NCBI RefSeq assembly: GCF_030413615.1
Contig: NZ_CP129236.1
Location: 3,208,001 to 3,272,000 of the forward strand
Length of the DNA stretch: 64,000 nucleotides
From: Planococcus shixiaomingii
GTDB lineage: Bacteria; Bacillota; Bacilli; Bacillales_A; Planococcaceae
Direction: 5' to 3'
Part shown: piece after piece, positions 55,891 through 64,000 of the stretch
How positions within the stretch are numbered: the stretch's first letter is position 1
How the letters are laid out: every line of letters starts with the position of its first letter
The notes under the pieces: model-generated
The model's database searches: none
What the model was told of the DNA's origin: nothing
What the model saw: only the letters and a program-made list of their open reading frames with translations
Made by a program: the position numbers and the translations under genes

Positions 55891-58050
55891 TTAATCGTTT
55901 TGGCCAAGCAATTTTTTCAGCGCGTCGGCCATGGCTGTGTTGGCTGGCGGCTCGTCCTGCTTCTTCAAGAATTGATTGACGTCTTTTTTAGTTGCCTTCG
56001 ATTGGGTTGATTTTTTGCGTTTTTCAAATGCCGACAATTTCTCACGGTGTCCACATTTGCAGACAAAAATCTTGCCGTCGCCTTCGCCCTGCATTTCAAG
56101 TTTCTTATGGCAATTCGGGCAGCGTGCGTTCGTCTGCATCGCCACTTGTTTTTTATAGCCGCACTCGCGGTCTTGGCAGACATTCATCTTGCCGCGCTTG
56201 CCGTTGACTTCAAGAAGCGGTTTGCCGCAGTCCGGGCACATTTTGCCGGTGACGTTGTCGTGCTTGAATTTTTGGTCGCTTTTTTTGATGTCGGATACCG
56301 ATTTTTGGGCGAATGCCACCATTTCTTTCATGAACTGCTCTTTTTTAAGCTGTCCTTTGGCGATTTTCGTCAATTGCTGCTCCCAGTCGGCGGTCAGCTT
56401 CGGTGATTTCAGATCTTCAGGAGCAAGGTCCAGCAATTGCCGCCCTTTTGACGTCGTCAACACGTCATTGCCTTTTTTCTCGATCAGGAATGTATTGAAC
56501 AGTTTGTCGATGACATCTGCGCGCGTCGCCACAGTTCCAAGGCCGCCTGTTTCACCCAACGTCTGGATCAATTCTTTTGATTCGCCAGCCATAAACTGAG
56601 CCGGATTTTCCATTGCCCCAAGAAGCGTTCCTTCATTGAAAAATGCAGGCGGCTTTGTTTTGCCGTCTGTCAGCGCTATGCCTTTAATGTTGAGTTTCTG
56701 CCCTTTTTCAAACGACGGCAAAGTTGTTTCGCGATCATCGTCTTCGTCTTTGTAAATGCGTTTCCAGCCTTCATTGCGGATCGTATTGCCTTTTGTTTGA
56801 AACGTTTCACCGCCGACAGTCAGCTTCACCGTCGTTTGGTCAAATTCGTGCACCGGATAAAATACCGCCAGGAAGCGTTTGACGATCATGTCGTAAAGCT
56901 TGCGTTCCTTGTCGCCCAAATCATGGAGAGGCGGCGTTTCCTCGGTCGGAATGATCGCATGGTGATCGGAAACTTTCGCATCGTCAATGACGCCTTTTTG
57001 CGCGGTGACTGTGCCTTTCAAAATCGTATTGGCAAGTGCCCGGTATGGCCCCATTTCAACCGCTTTGATGCGGTCTTTCAACGTGTCTTTCATATCGGAA
57101 GTCAAATGCTTCGAATCGGTCCGCGGGTACGTGACAATTTTATAGCGCTCGTATAAGCCCTGCAGCGTATTGAGCGTTTCTTTCGCTGACCAGCCGAAGC
57201 GTTTGTATGCTTCCTTCTGAAGTTCCGTCAAATCGAATAAAGGCGGCGCCGGTTGGCGTTTTGGCGTAATCTTGATGTCGGTTACCGTGCCTTCGTGCGT
57301 GTTGTCGAGTTTTTGGAACAGCTTGTCGATTTTTTCTTTGTCGAACGACTGCGTCGAGTTGCCATCTGTCCAAGTGAATGCGGCTTTGTCCGTAATCGCC
57401 TGCAATCCGTAATACGGCTTCGGCTGGAAGTTGCGGATCTGCTTTTCGCGCTCTGCGATCATTGCTAAGGTCGGCGTCTGCACGCGTCCTGTTGATAGCT
57501 GCGCATTGTGCTTAACTGTCAGCGCGCGCGTGGCGCTGATGCCGACCACCCAGTCCGCTTCCGCACGGGCAACTGCCGCCTGGAATAAATTCTCGTAAGC
57601 TTTGCCGTCTTTCAGGTTGTTGAAGCCGTCTTTGATCGCTTTGTCGGTAACAGATGAAATCCACAAACGCTTGATCGGTTTGCGCGTATTCGTTTTCTCC
57701 AATATCCAGCGCGCCACAAGTTCCCCTTCGCGCCCGGCGTCGGTCGCAATGATCACTTCATTGACATCACTGCGCTGCAGCAACGCTTTTACTGCGTTAT
57801 ACTGCTTCATCGATTGCTTGATTGGTACAAGTTTGAACGGATTCGGAAGTATCGGCAGATTCTCCATTTTCCACTCTTTATATTCAGCGTCGTATTGCTC
57901 TGGCTGCGCATGTGTCACCAAATGGCCAAGCGCCCACGTTACAATATACTGCTTGCCTTCCAAATAACCGTTCCCTTTTTGTGAACATCCTAGAACGCGT
58001 GCAATATCGCGCGCTACAGATGGTTTTTCTGCAAGTACTACTGATTTCAT
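55891..58050 (-). CDS. topB: DNA topoisomerase III
   Basis: Type IA topoisomerase, 719 aa. TOPRIM domain (EKPSVARDIARVLGC, ATDAGREGELVARWIL), strand-passage core with catalytic Tyr in IVTYPRTDSKHLTSDM, DHHAIIPTEE, GGLGTVATRADVIDKLF. Two C-terminal zinc-ribbon modules (CPDCGKPLLEVNGKRG..CQDREC and CPNCHKKLEM..CKCGHRE) and a basic, Ser/Lys tail. Decatenates single-stranded gaps and replication intermediates. The ATG at 58050 lies in an isolated unit, with array E upstream. Confidence 0.95.
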   Translation of the reverse strand: MKSVVLAEKPSVARDIARVLGCSQKGNGYLEGKQYIVTWALGHLVTHAQPEQYDAEYKEWKMENLPILPNPFKLVPIKQSMKQYNAVKALLQRSDVNEVIIATDAGREGELVARWILEKTNTRKPIKRLWISSVTDKAIKDGFNNLKDGKAYENLFQAAVARAEADWVVGISATRALTVKHNAQLSTGRVQTPTLAMIAEREKQIRNFQPKPYYGLQAITDKAAFTWTDGNSTQSFDKEKIDKLFQKLDNTHEGTVTDIKITPKRQPAPPLFDLTELQKEAYKRFGWSAKETLNTLQGLYERYKIVTYPRTDSKHLTSDMKDTLKDRIKAVEMGPYRALANTILKGTVTAQKGVIDDAKVSDHHAIIPTEETPPLHDLGDKERKLYDMIVKRFLAVFYPVHEFDQTTVKLTVGGETFQTKGNTIRNEGWKRIYKDEDDDRETTLPSFEKGQKLNIKGIALTDGKTKPPAFFNEGTLLGAMENPAQFMAGESKELIQTLGETGGLGTVATRADVIDKLFNTFLIEKKGNDVLTTSKGRQLLDLAPEDLKSPKLTADWEQQLTKIAKGQLKKEQFMKEMVAFAQKSVSDIKKSDQKFKHDNVTGKMCPDCGKPLLEVNGKRGKMNVCQDRECGYKKQVAMQTNARCPNCHKKLEMQGEGDGKIFVCKCGHREKLSAFEKRKKSTQSKATKKDVNQFLKKQDEPPANTAMADALKKLLGQND

Positions 58051-58130
58051 ATTGTTTCACCCTCATTTCTACAGGAATTATTATAGCATCGAATGGTTTT
58101 GAAGGCTTTTTATAGGTTTTTTCTTGCGAG

Positions 58131-58235
58131 AATCGTATTTTGTTCCTAGTGGTGCATATTTCCCGTTTAACGGTGCATATTTTCTATCTAACAGAGCGTA
58201 TTTTAACCTTAATGGAGCGTATTTTAAAATAACCT
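58131..58235 (+). repeat. Array E: five 21-base tandem units (core GCGTATT)
   Basis: Core CGTATT/CATATT at 58134, 58155, 58176, 58197 and 58218, exactly 21 apart. Unit order AATCGTATT, GTGCATATT, GTGCATATT, GAGCGTATT, GAGCGTATT corresponds to array D by position. It lies between the divergent topB and NERD genes, 80 bases before the latter. No terminator adjoins this one. Confidence 0.9.
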
Positions 58236-58314
58236 GTAAAGACATTAAAACAGTATTGAATACCCGCTGTGAAAAAGATATATTTACATCATCTCCCAGA
58301 AAGGAATGATGCAT

Positions 58315-59253
58315 TTGAATATTGTTGAACGCAAGCGGCCTGCTATCCTCATCTATTTAGAAGCCTTGCTTGCCCGCACGCCGTCTCATCGTCCTGAATA
58401 TCCTTTTTTAACGGAAAAAGTAAGGAGAAGAACTGCCGGATTTGCAGGAGAATCTTGGTTTGATAAAAATTGGCTCCATTACGAAACGTCAGAACCGTTC
58501 CGTGTCATTCCAGATTTCCAGATTTCTTCTCATCAAATGGACGCGCTTTGCATTTTCCCAACATTCATTGCCATTATAGAAATTAAGAATATTAGCGGTT
58601 TTATTGAAATGGATCATGAAACGAGACAGTTGATCCGGACTAAAGATGGCGAAACGATCGGAATGGCCAATCCAGACGATCAGCTTTATCGCCACGAAAA
58701 AAAGATACAGCAACTTACCAATTATAAGATTCCTGTGATTGGCATTGTCGTCTTCACCAATTCAACCAGCGTCTTAAAAGTCTCCAACATTAAACGGAAA
58801 GTCATTCATCTTTCCGGCTTGCCTTATACACTTGATTCTTTAATCGAACAATATCGGACTTCCCCCAAATTTGACGTCCACCAACTCTGCTCCCTTTTCC
58901 TGACTTGCCAATCCCCAATAAAACCATATAATCCAGAGCCTATTCCATACCCTTTATTAACGGGCGTTTTTTGTCCGGATTGCACTTTTTCCACAATGAG
59001 TTATTCGCGTGATTTTTGGCGTTGCCCTGCTTGCCGCTTAAAACAGCGAGATGCCCATTTACTGGCGTTGCAGGACTACCGGCTGCTTGTAGGAGAAACG
59101 ATTTCAAACCGGGAATTCCGCCAATTCACAGAACTGCGTTCGCGGACAAATGCAACACTCCTGTTAAAGCGCAGCGGCTTTCAAACAATTGGCACGCATA
59201 AAAGCTTGCACTATATTATTCCTGAAATGGACTTACGGGATAAAAGAAAATAA
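58315..59253 (+). CDS. NERD-domain protein with zinc ribbon
   Basis: 312 aa. NERD (nuclease-related) domain at about residues 35-150: GESWFDKNWL, DFQISSHQMDALCIF, and the E-x-K pair in IAIIEIKNISG, the arrangement of restriction-like endonucleases. Then a Cys4 ribbon CPDC..CPAC (about 225-245). Start taken as TTG at 58315 (reads MNIVERKRPAILIYLEALLA) because AAGGA sits nine bases upstream; ATGs at 58306/58309 touch the ribosome site. Role unknown; DNA/RNA processing is inferred from the fold. Bracketed by arrays E and F. Confidence 0.85.
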   Translation: MNIVERKRPAILIYLEALLARTPSHRPEYPFLTEKVRRRTAGFAGESWFDKNWLHYETSEPFRVIPDFQISSHQMDALCIFPTFIAIIEIKNISGFIEMDHETRQLIRTKDGETIGMANPDDQLYRHEKKIQQLTNYKIPVIGIVVFTNSTSVLKVSNIKRKVIHLSGLPYTLDSLIEQYRTSPKFDVHQLCSLFLTCQSPIKPYNPEPIPYPLLTGVFCPDCTFSTMSYSRDFWRCPACRLKQRDAHLLALQDYRLLVGETISNREFRQFTELRSRTNATLLLKRSGFQTIGTHKSLHYIIPEMDLRDKRK

Positions 59254-59260
59254 GCTTCAG

Positions 59261-59365
59261 GATCGTATTTTTTGACTAACCGAACGCATTCACCTAGTAA
59301 TGGTACATATTTTAACCTTAATAGAGCGTATTCAATCCTTAACAGAGCGTATTCCCAATAAAACA
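59261..59365 (+). repeat. Array F: five 21-base tandem units (core GCGTATT)
   Basis: Core CGTATT/CATATT at 59264, 59285, 59306, 59327 and 59348, exactly 21 apart, starting eight bases behind the NERD stop codon. Unit order GATCGTATT, GAACGCATT, GTACATATT, GAGCGTATT, GAGCGTATT matches arrays D and E. It ends at the terminator at 59368. Confidence 0.9.
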
Positions 59366-59367
59366 AA

Positions 59368-59387
59368 AAACCTCCCGCGGGAGGTTT
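59368..59387. terminator. Bidirectional terminator after array F
   Basis: AAACCTCCCG / CGGGAGGTTT perfect stem, A-rich and T-rich flanks, between convergent NERD and FMN reductase genes. Confidence 0.85.
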
Positions 59388-59401
59388 TTTAACTATTCAT
59401 C

Positions 59402-59968
59402 TCAATGATTATCCAACGTGATTTTCGATAAATGCAAGCTCATTTCAGCATATTGGACGAAGACACGTGCCAGTTCGCGAAGGCGATTGTGGACGTCGTC
59501 GTTAGTGATCGTGTTGTCTGCATCGAAATGGCTTGAATGGGTGTAGACATAGTTTGGTGTCACGAGGCAACGGAAATAATCGAGTATTGGCTTCAATTGG
59601 TTTTCGATAACCAAGTGATGCTGATACGTTCCGCCGTTCGCCACGATCGATACCGGCTTATAGCGCATCGTATGCGGGTGCAGCATATCAAACGTGTTTT
59701 TCAAGACGCCTGGAATCGAGCCCTGGAAAATCGGAGACGCGATGATGTAGCCATCCGCATTTTCAAAACGGCGGACGATTTCGCGCATGTCGTCGTTATA
59801 TTCGGCAAGCGGCCGGCCGTCGACAAATTGATGTTCGAAGTCTGCAAGGCGCAGCACTGCCAGCTCCATATCCGGATTGAATTCCTGAATATATGTTTTA
59901 ACCTGCTCTAAAATGGCACCAGTTTTGCTGCCTATAATTGTTCCATCCACTAACAAAATTTTCATCAT
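59402..59968 (-). CDS. NADPH-dependent FMN reductase family protein
   Basis: 188 aa flavodoxin-like flavoprotein. Start MMKILLVDGTIIGSKTGAIL (phosphate-binding loop at 8-16), Asp/Phe-rich LADFEHQFVDG, ADGYIIASPIFQGSIPGVLKNTFDML (flavin/nucleotide contact), and SIVANGGTYQHHL. Related to SsuE/azoreductase-type enzymes; physiological acceptor unknown. GGGAGGATTCA precedes the tandem ATGs. Confidence 0.87.
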   Translation of the reverse strand: MMKILLVDGTIIGSKTGAILEQVKTYIQEFNPDMELAVLRLADFEHQFVDGRPLAEYNDDMREIVRRFENADGYIIASPIFQGSIPGVLKNTFDMLHPHTMRYKPVSIVANGGTYQHHLVIENQLKPILDYFRCLVTPNYVYTHSSHFDADNTITNDDVHNRLRELARVFVQYAEMSLHLSKITLDNH

Positions 59969-60131
59969 TGAATCCTCCCTGAATACACTAATGCCTAACG
60001 GCGTCGCAGCCTTATAGATTCCTGTGATTCCCTGTTATGCAATAAACTCCGCAAAACAGATTACCTGTTGACTTTATCATAGCAAAGAAGGATTCAGAAA
60101 GCGTATAGAAAAACCTCACGAATTAAAGATT

Positions 60132-61955
60132 TCATTCTTTAGACTGAGACAGTGCCTTCAAACGGTTGCTTTCGATTTTTTCCTGGATGCGCCCTTGCTG
60201 ATAAGCAATCGGAGAAAAACTGACGACAATATCCCCCGGTTTCGGTTCTACTACATTATCGCTTGTAAAAAACTCAATGTGCCCCTGCACCCGTTTTACA
60301 AACAGTGGTATCGTGTCCGGAATCCATCTGTTTTTAAAATCCTCATAGGTGTACTGAGCGGTCAACGGCGTCTTTCGGATGGTATAGCCTTGTTCCAACT
60401 TCGATTCAAGTTCAAGTATGTTCCATTCATCACCAAATAAATTACGGCCGCTGAGCGATGAATGGAAGACAGTCGGATCCCCTACTTGCAGCGCAGTCTG
60501 GTAAAGCTTGCCACGGCCAAGTTCCGGAACAAAATTACTGACCACAAGCGAATTATACGCATCGATATCCGTCGCCGCGAGCATCGTATCGTAAAGTCTC
60601 AAATCCATTTCGTATTCGGTATGTTCCGATAGGATTTCACCGGCATAGGTGGGAATGCCTTTCAAACGAGCCTCTTGCAACCGCGCCCAAGCAGCGTCAA
60701 TGATCAGGACGTTTTTATTCATATCCTGCAAGGCGGTCGCAAGCATTGTCGCAAATTTACTGGCGCCTACGATGATGATTCCCGGTTCAGCAGAAGACGC
60801 CAATCCTAATTTCCTGCTGAGCCAACCGATTGTAAAGCCGTGCGCGACCACAGTTGCCAAGACAAGTGCGAACGTCAAAGCCGTCAAAAGCTCCGCGTCC
60901 TGGAAACCTTCGTTTAATAAAGTACTGGCAAAATAACCGGATACCGTCAGCGCCACTATGCCGCGCGGGGCAATCCAGCCGACCAGCGTTTTTTCCTGCA
61001 CCGTCATGTCCGTGCCAATGGTCGACAACCAAACTGATAAAGGACGAACGATAAATAGCATCGTCAAAACAAACGCGATAATCCGCCAATTAAAGATGCT
61101 GATCAAAATATCCAATGGAATCGAAGCCGTCAACATGACAAAGATGCTCGAGATGAGCAGCACCGAAATATTTTCTTTAAAATGGCGCATGTCGTTGATT
61201 GAAGATATCTGCATGTTGGCCATCATCATGCCCATCGCTGTCACAGCCAGCAAGCCTGTTTCATGCATGACCATATCCGACACTGCAAAGACCAGCAGCA
61301 CCACCGCAAAGACCATCGGCGATTTTAAATATTCCGGAACCAGCCCTTTTTCGAACATCCAGCCCATCAAACGGCCCGCGGCTACTCCCAACAGGGCCGC
61401 GAATAGCGAAGCTAAAAAGAACAAACCGAACGCAGCGGCAGTTTCATCGCCTCTGGCAAACAGCACAAACTGAAAAGCGAATAGCGCAAGCAATGCGCCG
61501 AACGGATCAACGACAATGCCTTCCCACTTCAAAATGGCCGCCGGCCGAGACGCCAATTTGGATTGGCGCAGCATCGGCAAAATCACCGTAGGCCCCGTGA
61601 CGATAAACAGGCCGCCGATCACAAAAGCTACCGCCCACGACAATCCCGCCATATAATGGGCCGCTAGCGACCCGGCAATCCAGGCGATAAATGCTCCGAG
61701 CGTGACAATCCGCCAGACCGGTTTGTTAAATCCTTTAATTTCCTTAAAGTTCAAGTTCAAGCTGCCTTCAAATAAAATAATGGCCACCGCTAAAGATATG
61801 AACGGGCCAAACAGATCCCCAAAACTTTCCGCAGGGTGGATGATGCCAAGCAACGGCCCGGCAAGCAGCCCGGAAATTGACATGAGAACAATGGCTGGCA
61901 ATTGCAAACGCCAGGCAATCCATTGTGATAAAATTCCTAAAAAGATGATCAACAT
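60132..61955 (-). CDS. Cation:proton antiporter (CPA type) with TrkA-N-like C-terminal domain
   Basis: 607 aa from the ATG at 61953-61955 (MLIIFLGILSQWIAWRLQLP). About 12 helices (residues 1-385): LLAGPLLG, FEGSLNLNFKEI, GPTVILPMLR, WEGIVVDPFGALLALFAF with the conserved Asp, WIAPRGIVALTVSG. Then a Rossmann TrkA-N/RCK-like segment (EPGIIIVGASKFATMLATAL, LIIDAAW) and a C-terminal regulatory part (about 500-607). Na+ or K+/H+ exchange inferred. The strong ribosome site AAGGAGG is not placed for this ATG but for a 9-codon ORF ending on it (next entry); alternative in-frame TTG starts at 61963 and 61967. Confidence 0.87.
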   Translation of the reverse strand: MLIIFLGILSQWIAWRLQLPAIVLMSISGLLAGPLLGIIHPAESFGDLFGPFISLAVAIILFEGSLNLNFKEIKGFNKPVWRIVTLGAFIAWIAGSLAAHYMAGLSWAVAFVIGGLFIVTGPTVILPMLRQSKLASRPAAILKWEGIVVDPFGALLALFAFQFVLFARGDETAAAFGLFFLASLFAALLGVAAGRLMGWMFEKGLVPEYLKSPMVFAVVLLVFAVSDMVMHETGLLAVTAMGMMMANMQISSINDMRHFKENISVLLISSIFVMLTASIPLDILISIFNWRIIAFVLTMLFIVRPLSVWLSTIGTDMTVQEKTLVGWIAPRGIVALTVSGYFASTLLNEGFQDAELLTALTFALVLATVVAHGFTIGWLSRKLGLASSAEPGIIIVGASKFATMLATALQDMNKNVLIIDAAWARLQEARLKGIPTYAGEILSEHTEYEMDLRLYDTMLAATDIDAYNSLVVSNFVPELGRGKLYQTALQVGDPTVFHSSLSGRNLFGDEWNILELESKLEQGYTIRKTPLTAQYTYEDFKNRWIPDTIPLFVKRVQGHIEFFTSDNVVEPKPGDIVVSFSPIAYQQGRIQEKIESNRLKALSQSKE

Positions 61956-61984
61956 TAAATCAAACAACAGTGTATCGATTGCAT
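61955..61984 (-). CDS. Possible leader ORF MQSIHCCLI coupled to the antiporter
   Basis: ATG at 61982-61984 follows AAGGAGGAAGA with good spacing and reads MQSIHCCLI then TAA. The stop overlaps the antiporter ATG as TAATG, the classical translational-coupling junction. Very short, so chance cannot be excluded; it may be a regulatory leader or simply the ribosome entry point. Confidence 0.4.
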   Translation of the reverse strand: MQSIHCCLI

Positions 61985-62138
61985 TCTTCCTCCTTGCTCG
62001 CCGTCTTATCTACGGTTTTCCTTCTTATTTTGGACATTATACGTGTTTTATTGTTTGAATGGAAACGACTTGCTAAGTCGAAAAGGATTTAAAAATGTTC
62101 TGTCTATGCTATAATGATAGAAAAACTAGGGTGATTTT

Positions 62139-62321
62139 GTGAACAGACAGGAAATCGAGTATGAAATTGCTGAACTGAAATCCGATTATGTACGCCATCA
62201 AGGCGATATTGAAAAGATGGAAACAACCGGACATGCCCGCATGGTGGAACGAGCAGAAGAACGTTTGGAAAGAATGGAACAACGACTAGCTGAATTAAAT
62301 CAAAAACTCGCGGAACTGTAA
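62139..62321 (+). CDS. Small coiled-coil protein, SE1832 family
   Basis: 60 aa, almost wholly helical and charged (EIEYEIAELKSDYVRHQGDI, EKMETTGHARMVERAEERL, ERMEQRLAELNQKLAEL), suited to a short coiled coil. GTG start with AGGGTG upstream. An extended -10 TGCTATAAT (62107-62115) lies 24 bases before it. Matches a small conserved family of Bacillales/staphylococci without known function. Confidence 0.85.
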   Translation: MNRQEIEYEIAELKSDYVRHQGDIEKMETTGHARMVERAEERLERMEQRLAELNQKLAEL

Positions 62322-62327
62322 CCGCGA
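62308..62327 (+). terminator. Terminator after the SE1832-type gene
   Basis: TCGCGG / CCGCGA stem followed by T8; overlaps the stop codon region. Confidence 0.75.
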
Positions 62328-62394
62328 TTTTTTTTTGATATGAGATGAGACCTTGCCACTTGCATATTATTAACATTTTGGAGGAATTTATTAG

Positions 62395-63966
62395 ATGAGT
62401 TTATTGACAGTAGAAAACTTGAGCCACACGTTCGGTGACCGCACGCTTTTCAACAATGTGTCATTTCGTTTGGTCGAAGGCGAACATGTTGGCCTAGTTG
62501 GCGCAAACGGGGTCGGAAAATCGACCTTGATGAATATTTTGACCGGGAATTTAATCCACGATGATGGCCGTGTAGAATGGCAGCCAAAAACCCATTACGG
62601 ATATTTGGACCAGCACACACAGCTTACACCGGGACGGTCGATCCGTGAAACGATGCAAGATGCGTTCTTGCCTTTATATAAGAAAGAACAAGAGTTGAAT
62701 GATATCGCCATGCAGATGGGCGATGCCAGCCCGGAACGCCTTGAAGAGTTATTGGAAGAAATGGCTGAAGTGCAAGATGCACTTGATGCCGGTGATTTTT
62801 ATACATTGGATGTAAAAATCGAAGAAATCGCACGGGGTCTTGGACTTGATGCCATTGGTTTGGAACGCAATGTCGAAGCGCTTTCCGGCGGCCAGCGCAC
62901 GAAACTATTGCTTGCGAAATTGCTTCTTGAAAAACCGAAAGTGCTATTGCTAGATGAGCCTACCAACTATTTGGACGAAGAGCATATCCAGTGGCTCGTC
63001 AATTACTTGAAAAACTATCCGCATGCTTTCCTATTGATCTCGCATGATACGGAATTTATGAGCAGCGTAACCGGCGTTATTTTCCATTTGGAATTTTCTC
63101 GTTTGAGCCGCTACACTGCGACATATGAAAAATTCATCGAGCTTGCGGAATTGGCGAAGCAGCAGCATTTGGACGCTTATGAAAAACAAGCCGATATGAT
63201 TAAAAAGACAGAAACGTTCATCGCGAAAAATAAAGCACGCGCCTCTACAACTGGCCGTGCGAAATCCCGTCAGAAGCTGCTTGACCGCATGGACCGCATC
63301 GACAAACCGGAAATTGCCGCGAAGCCTCAATTTGGATTCAAAGAGACGCGCAGCCCGAGCCGTTATGTTGTCGAGGCGGAAGAATTGGTGATCGGCTATG
63401 ACAAGGCGCTTATGCCGCCTTTGTCGTTCATGATTGAACGCGGTGAAAAAATCGCCTTAGTAGGCATGAACGGCGTCGGGAAGTCAACGCTTCTTAAAAC
63501 GATGCTCGGCAAAGTCAAACCGCTCGATGGTGAAGTCATACTCGGCGAATATTTGACGCCAAGCTATTTTGAACAAGAGGTAAAAGCACCTACCCACACA
63601 CCGCTTGATGAAATTTGGAACGCTTATCCGAGCATGGAACAAGGCCAAGTGCGAGGAGCCCTTGCCCGTACCGGTTTGAAAAGTGAGCACATCTCACGTT
63701 CGATGGCTCAACTGAGCGGTGGCGAGCAAGCGAAAGTCCGCCTATGCAAATTGATGCTTGAAGAAAGCAACTGGCTGTTATTCGATGAGCCGACAAACCA
63801 CTTGGACATCGACGCGAAAGCGGAATTGAAGCGCGCCATGCAAGCTTACAAAGGAACAATCGTCCTTGTCAGCCACGAACCTGAATTTTATGAAGGCTTG
63901 GCAACAAAAGTATGGGACGTTGAAGAATGGATTAATGCCGGCAAACAGCCGCAAGAACAAAAATAA
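62395..63966 (+). CDS. yfmM: ABC-F family ATPase
   Basis: 523 aa, two ABC domains without membrane segments: Walker A GANGVGKST and GMNGVGKST, signatures LSGGQRTKLLLAKLLL and LSGGEQAKVRLCKLML, Walker B VLLLDEPTNYLD and WLLFDEPTNHLD, and the inter-domain linker (about 240-320, basic, KNKARASTTGRAKSRQ) that reaches the ribosomal P-site in this family. ABC-F proteins act on stalled ribosomes. N-terminal sequence and length resemble B. subtilis YfmM; antibiotic resistance is not implied. GGAGGAATTTATTAG precedes the ATG. Confidence 0.9.
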   Translation: MSLLTVENLSHTFGDRTLFNNVSFRLVEGEHVGLVGANGVGKSTLMNILTGNLIHDDGRVEWQPKTHYGYLDQHTQLTPGRSIRETMQDAFLPLYKKEQELNDIAMQMGDASPERLEELLEEMAEVQDALDAGDFYTLDVKIEEIARGLGLDAIGLERNVEALSGGQRTKLLLAKLLLEKPKVLLLDEPTNYLDEEHIQWLVNYLKNYPHAFLLISHDTEFMSSVTGVIFHLEFSRLSRYTATYEKFIELAELAKQQHLDAYEKQADMIKKTETFIAKNKARASTTGRAKSRQKLLDRMDRIDKPEIAAKPQFGFKETRSPSRYVVEAEELVIGYDKALMPPLSFMIERGEKIALVGMNGVGKSTLLKTMLGKVKPLDGEVILGEYLTPSYFEQEVKAPTHTPLDEIWNAYPSMEQGQVRGALARTGLKSEHISRSMAQLSGGEQAKVRLCKLMLEESNWLLFDEPTNHLDIDAKAELKRAMQAYKGTIVLVSHEPEFYEGLATKVWDVEEWINAGKQPQEQK

Positions 63967-63979
63967 CCAAAAAAAATCC

Positions 63980-64000
63980 CGCAGCTGCAAGCCAGCTGCG
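63980..64000 (+). terminator. Terminator of the ABC-F gene (cut by the window end)
   Basis: CGCAGCTG / CAGCTGCG stem with a five-base loop; the expected T-run lies beyond the window. Confidence 0.6.

Noticed and set aside
58081..58314. Frames with KYAPL (minus) or GAYF (plus) heptad repeats over array E
   Set aside because: By-products of the 21-base period. The related array A has a period of 20, which breaks any frame, and starts lack ribosome sites.
60132..61984. Frameshift at the 5' end of the antiporter gene
   Set aside because: The strong ribosome site is out of frame with the long gene, but the protein starting at 61955 already begins at the family's usual first helix, so no coding sequence appears lost; a coupled leader explains it better.

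Overview
The window is a chromosomal segment of a low-to-medium GC Bacillota. Gene order, Shine-Dalgarno sequences, frequent GTG/TTG starts and family resemblance point to Bacillales, most likely Planococcaceae (Planococcus-like); this is inference from gene content, no marker gene was compared. Much of the backbone follows the Bacillus subtilis pyrG-rpoE-fadF / argS-ywiB / speBE-ywhD-ywhB / ywgA-ywfO-lipL-hemQ / ywdK-ywdI-ung-pdxK order, interrupted by lineage-specific blocks.

Layout. 1-13.5 kb: pyrG (cut by the window edge) behind a CTP-type attenuator, rpoE, then a leftward fatty/branched-chain acyl-CoA operon (mmgA, mmgB, two acyl-CoA dehydrogenases, a TetR regulator, the B12-dependent mutase icmF), and the Fe-S electron-transfer protein FadF with its own promoter carrying a FadR-like operator. 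13.7-24.9 kb: a leftward cobalamin uptake and salvage cluster (btuF, btuC, btuD-cbiZ fusion, cbiB, cobD, cobU, cobQ, cobS, cobC, a short CobU-like gene, PduO-type adenosyltransferase, cblT, cblS) under a cobalamin riboswitch. It lacks corrin-ring genes and cobT, and can feed the neighbouring IcmF. 24.9-34.5 kb: argS, ywiB, hmoB, speB, speE, ywhD/ywhB, ywgA, ywfO, lipL, hemQ. 34.5-42.3 kb: membrane proteins, ywdK, ywdI, ung, a DUF4230 protein, pdxK, yojF-bshB2 (bacillithiol) and a YjiH-type membrane protein. 42.4-48.8 kb: threonine catabolism genes (epimerase-type tdh, kbl) flanking a cystine-type ABC transporter operon and an M20 amidohydrolase. 48.9-58 kb: a secreted metalloprotease, the yrrT-luxS-mccA-mccB methionine-to-cysteine operon, yczE, ybaK, topB. 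58-64 kb: a NERD-domain gene, an FMN reductase, a CPA-type antiporter with a possible coupled leader ORF, a small coiled-coil protein and an ABC-F ATPase.

The least explained feature is a set of seven intergenic arrays of short degenerate tandem units. Six have a period of exactly 21 bases and one exactly 20. Each unit has a conserved core and a variable remainder. Three of them (47.4, 58.1, 59.3 kb) are five-unit modules whose units correspond by position, and two (35.7, 35.9 kb) are six-unit modules that also correspond unit by unit. A 20-base array at 2.05 kb shares the core of the first group; a fourth core type lies at 27.7 kb. Six of the seven abut a rho-independent terminator, and two bracket the NERD gene. 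Nothing visible assigns them a function. The window also carries longer Bacillales-type dispersed repeats (2.3, 10.9, 53.8 kb) and a hairpin-rich element at 29.8 kb that resembles an IS200/IS605-type remnant.
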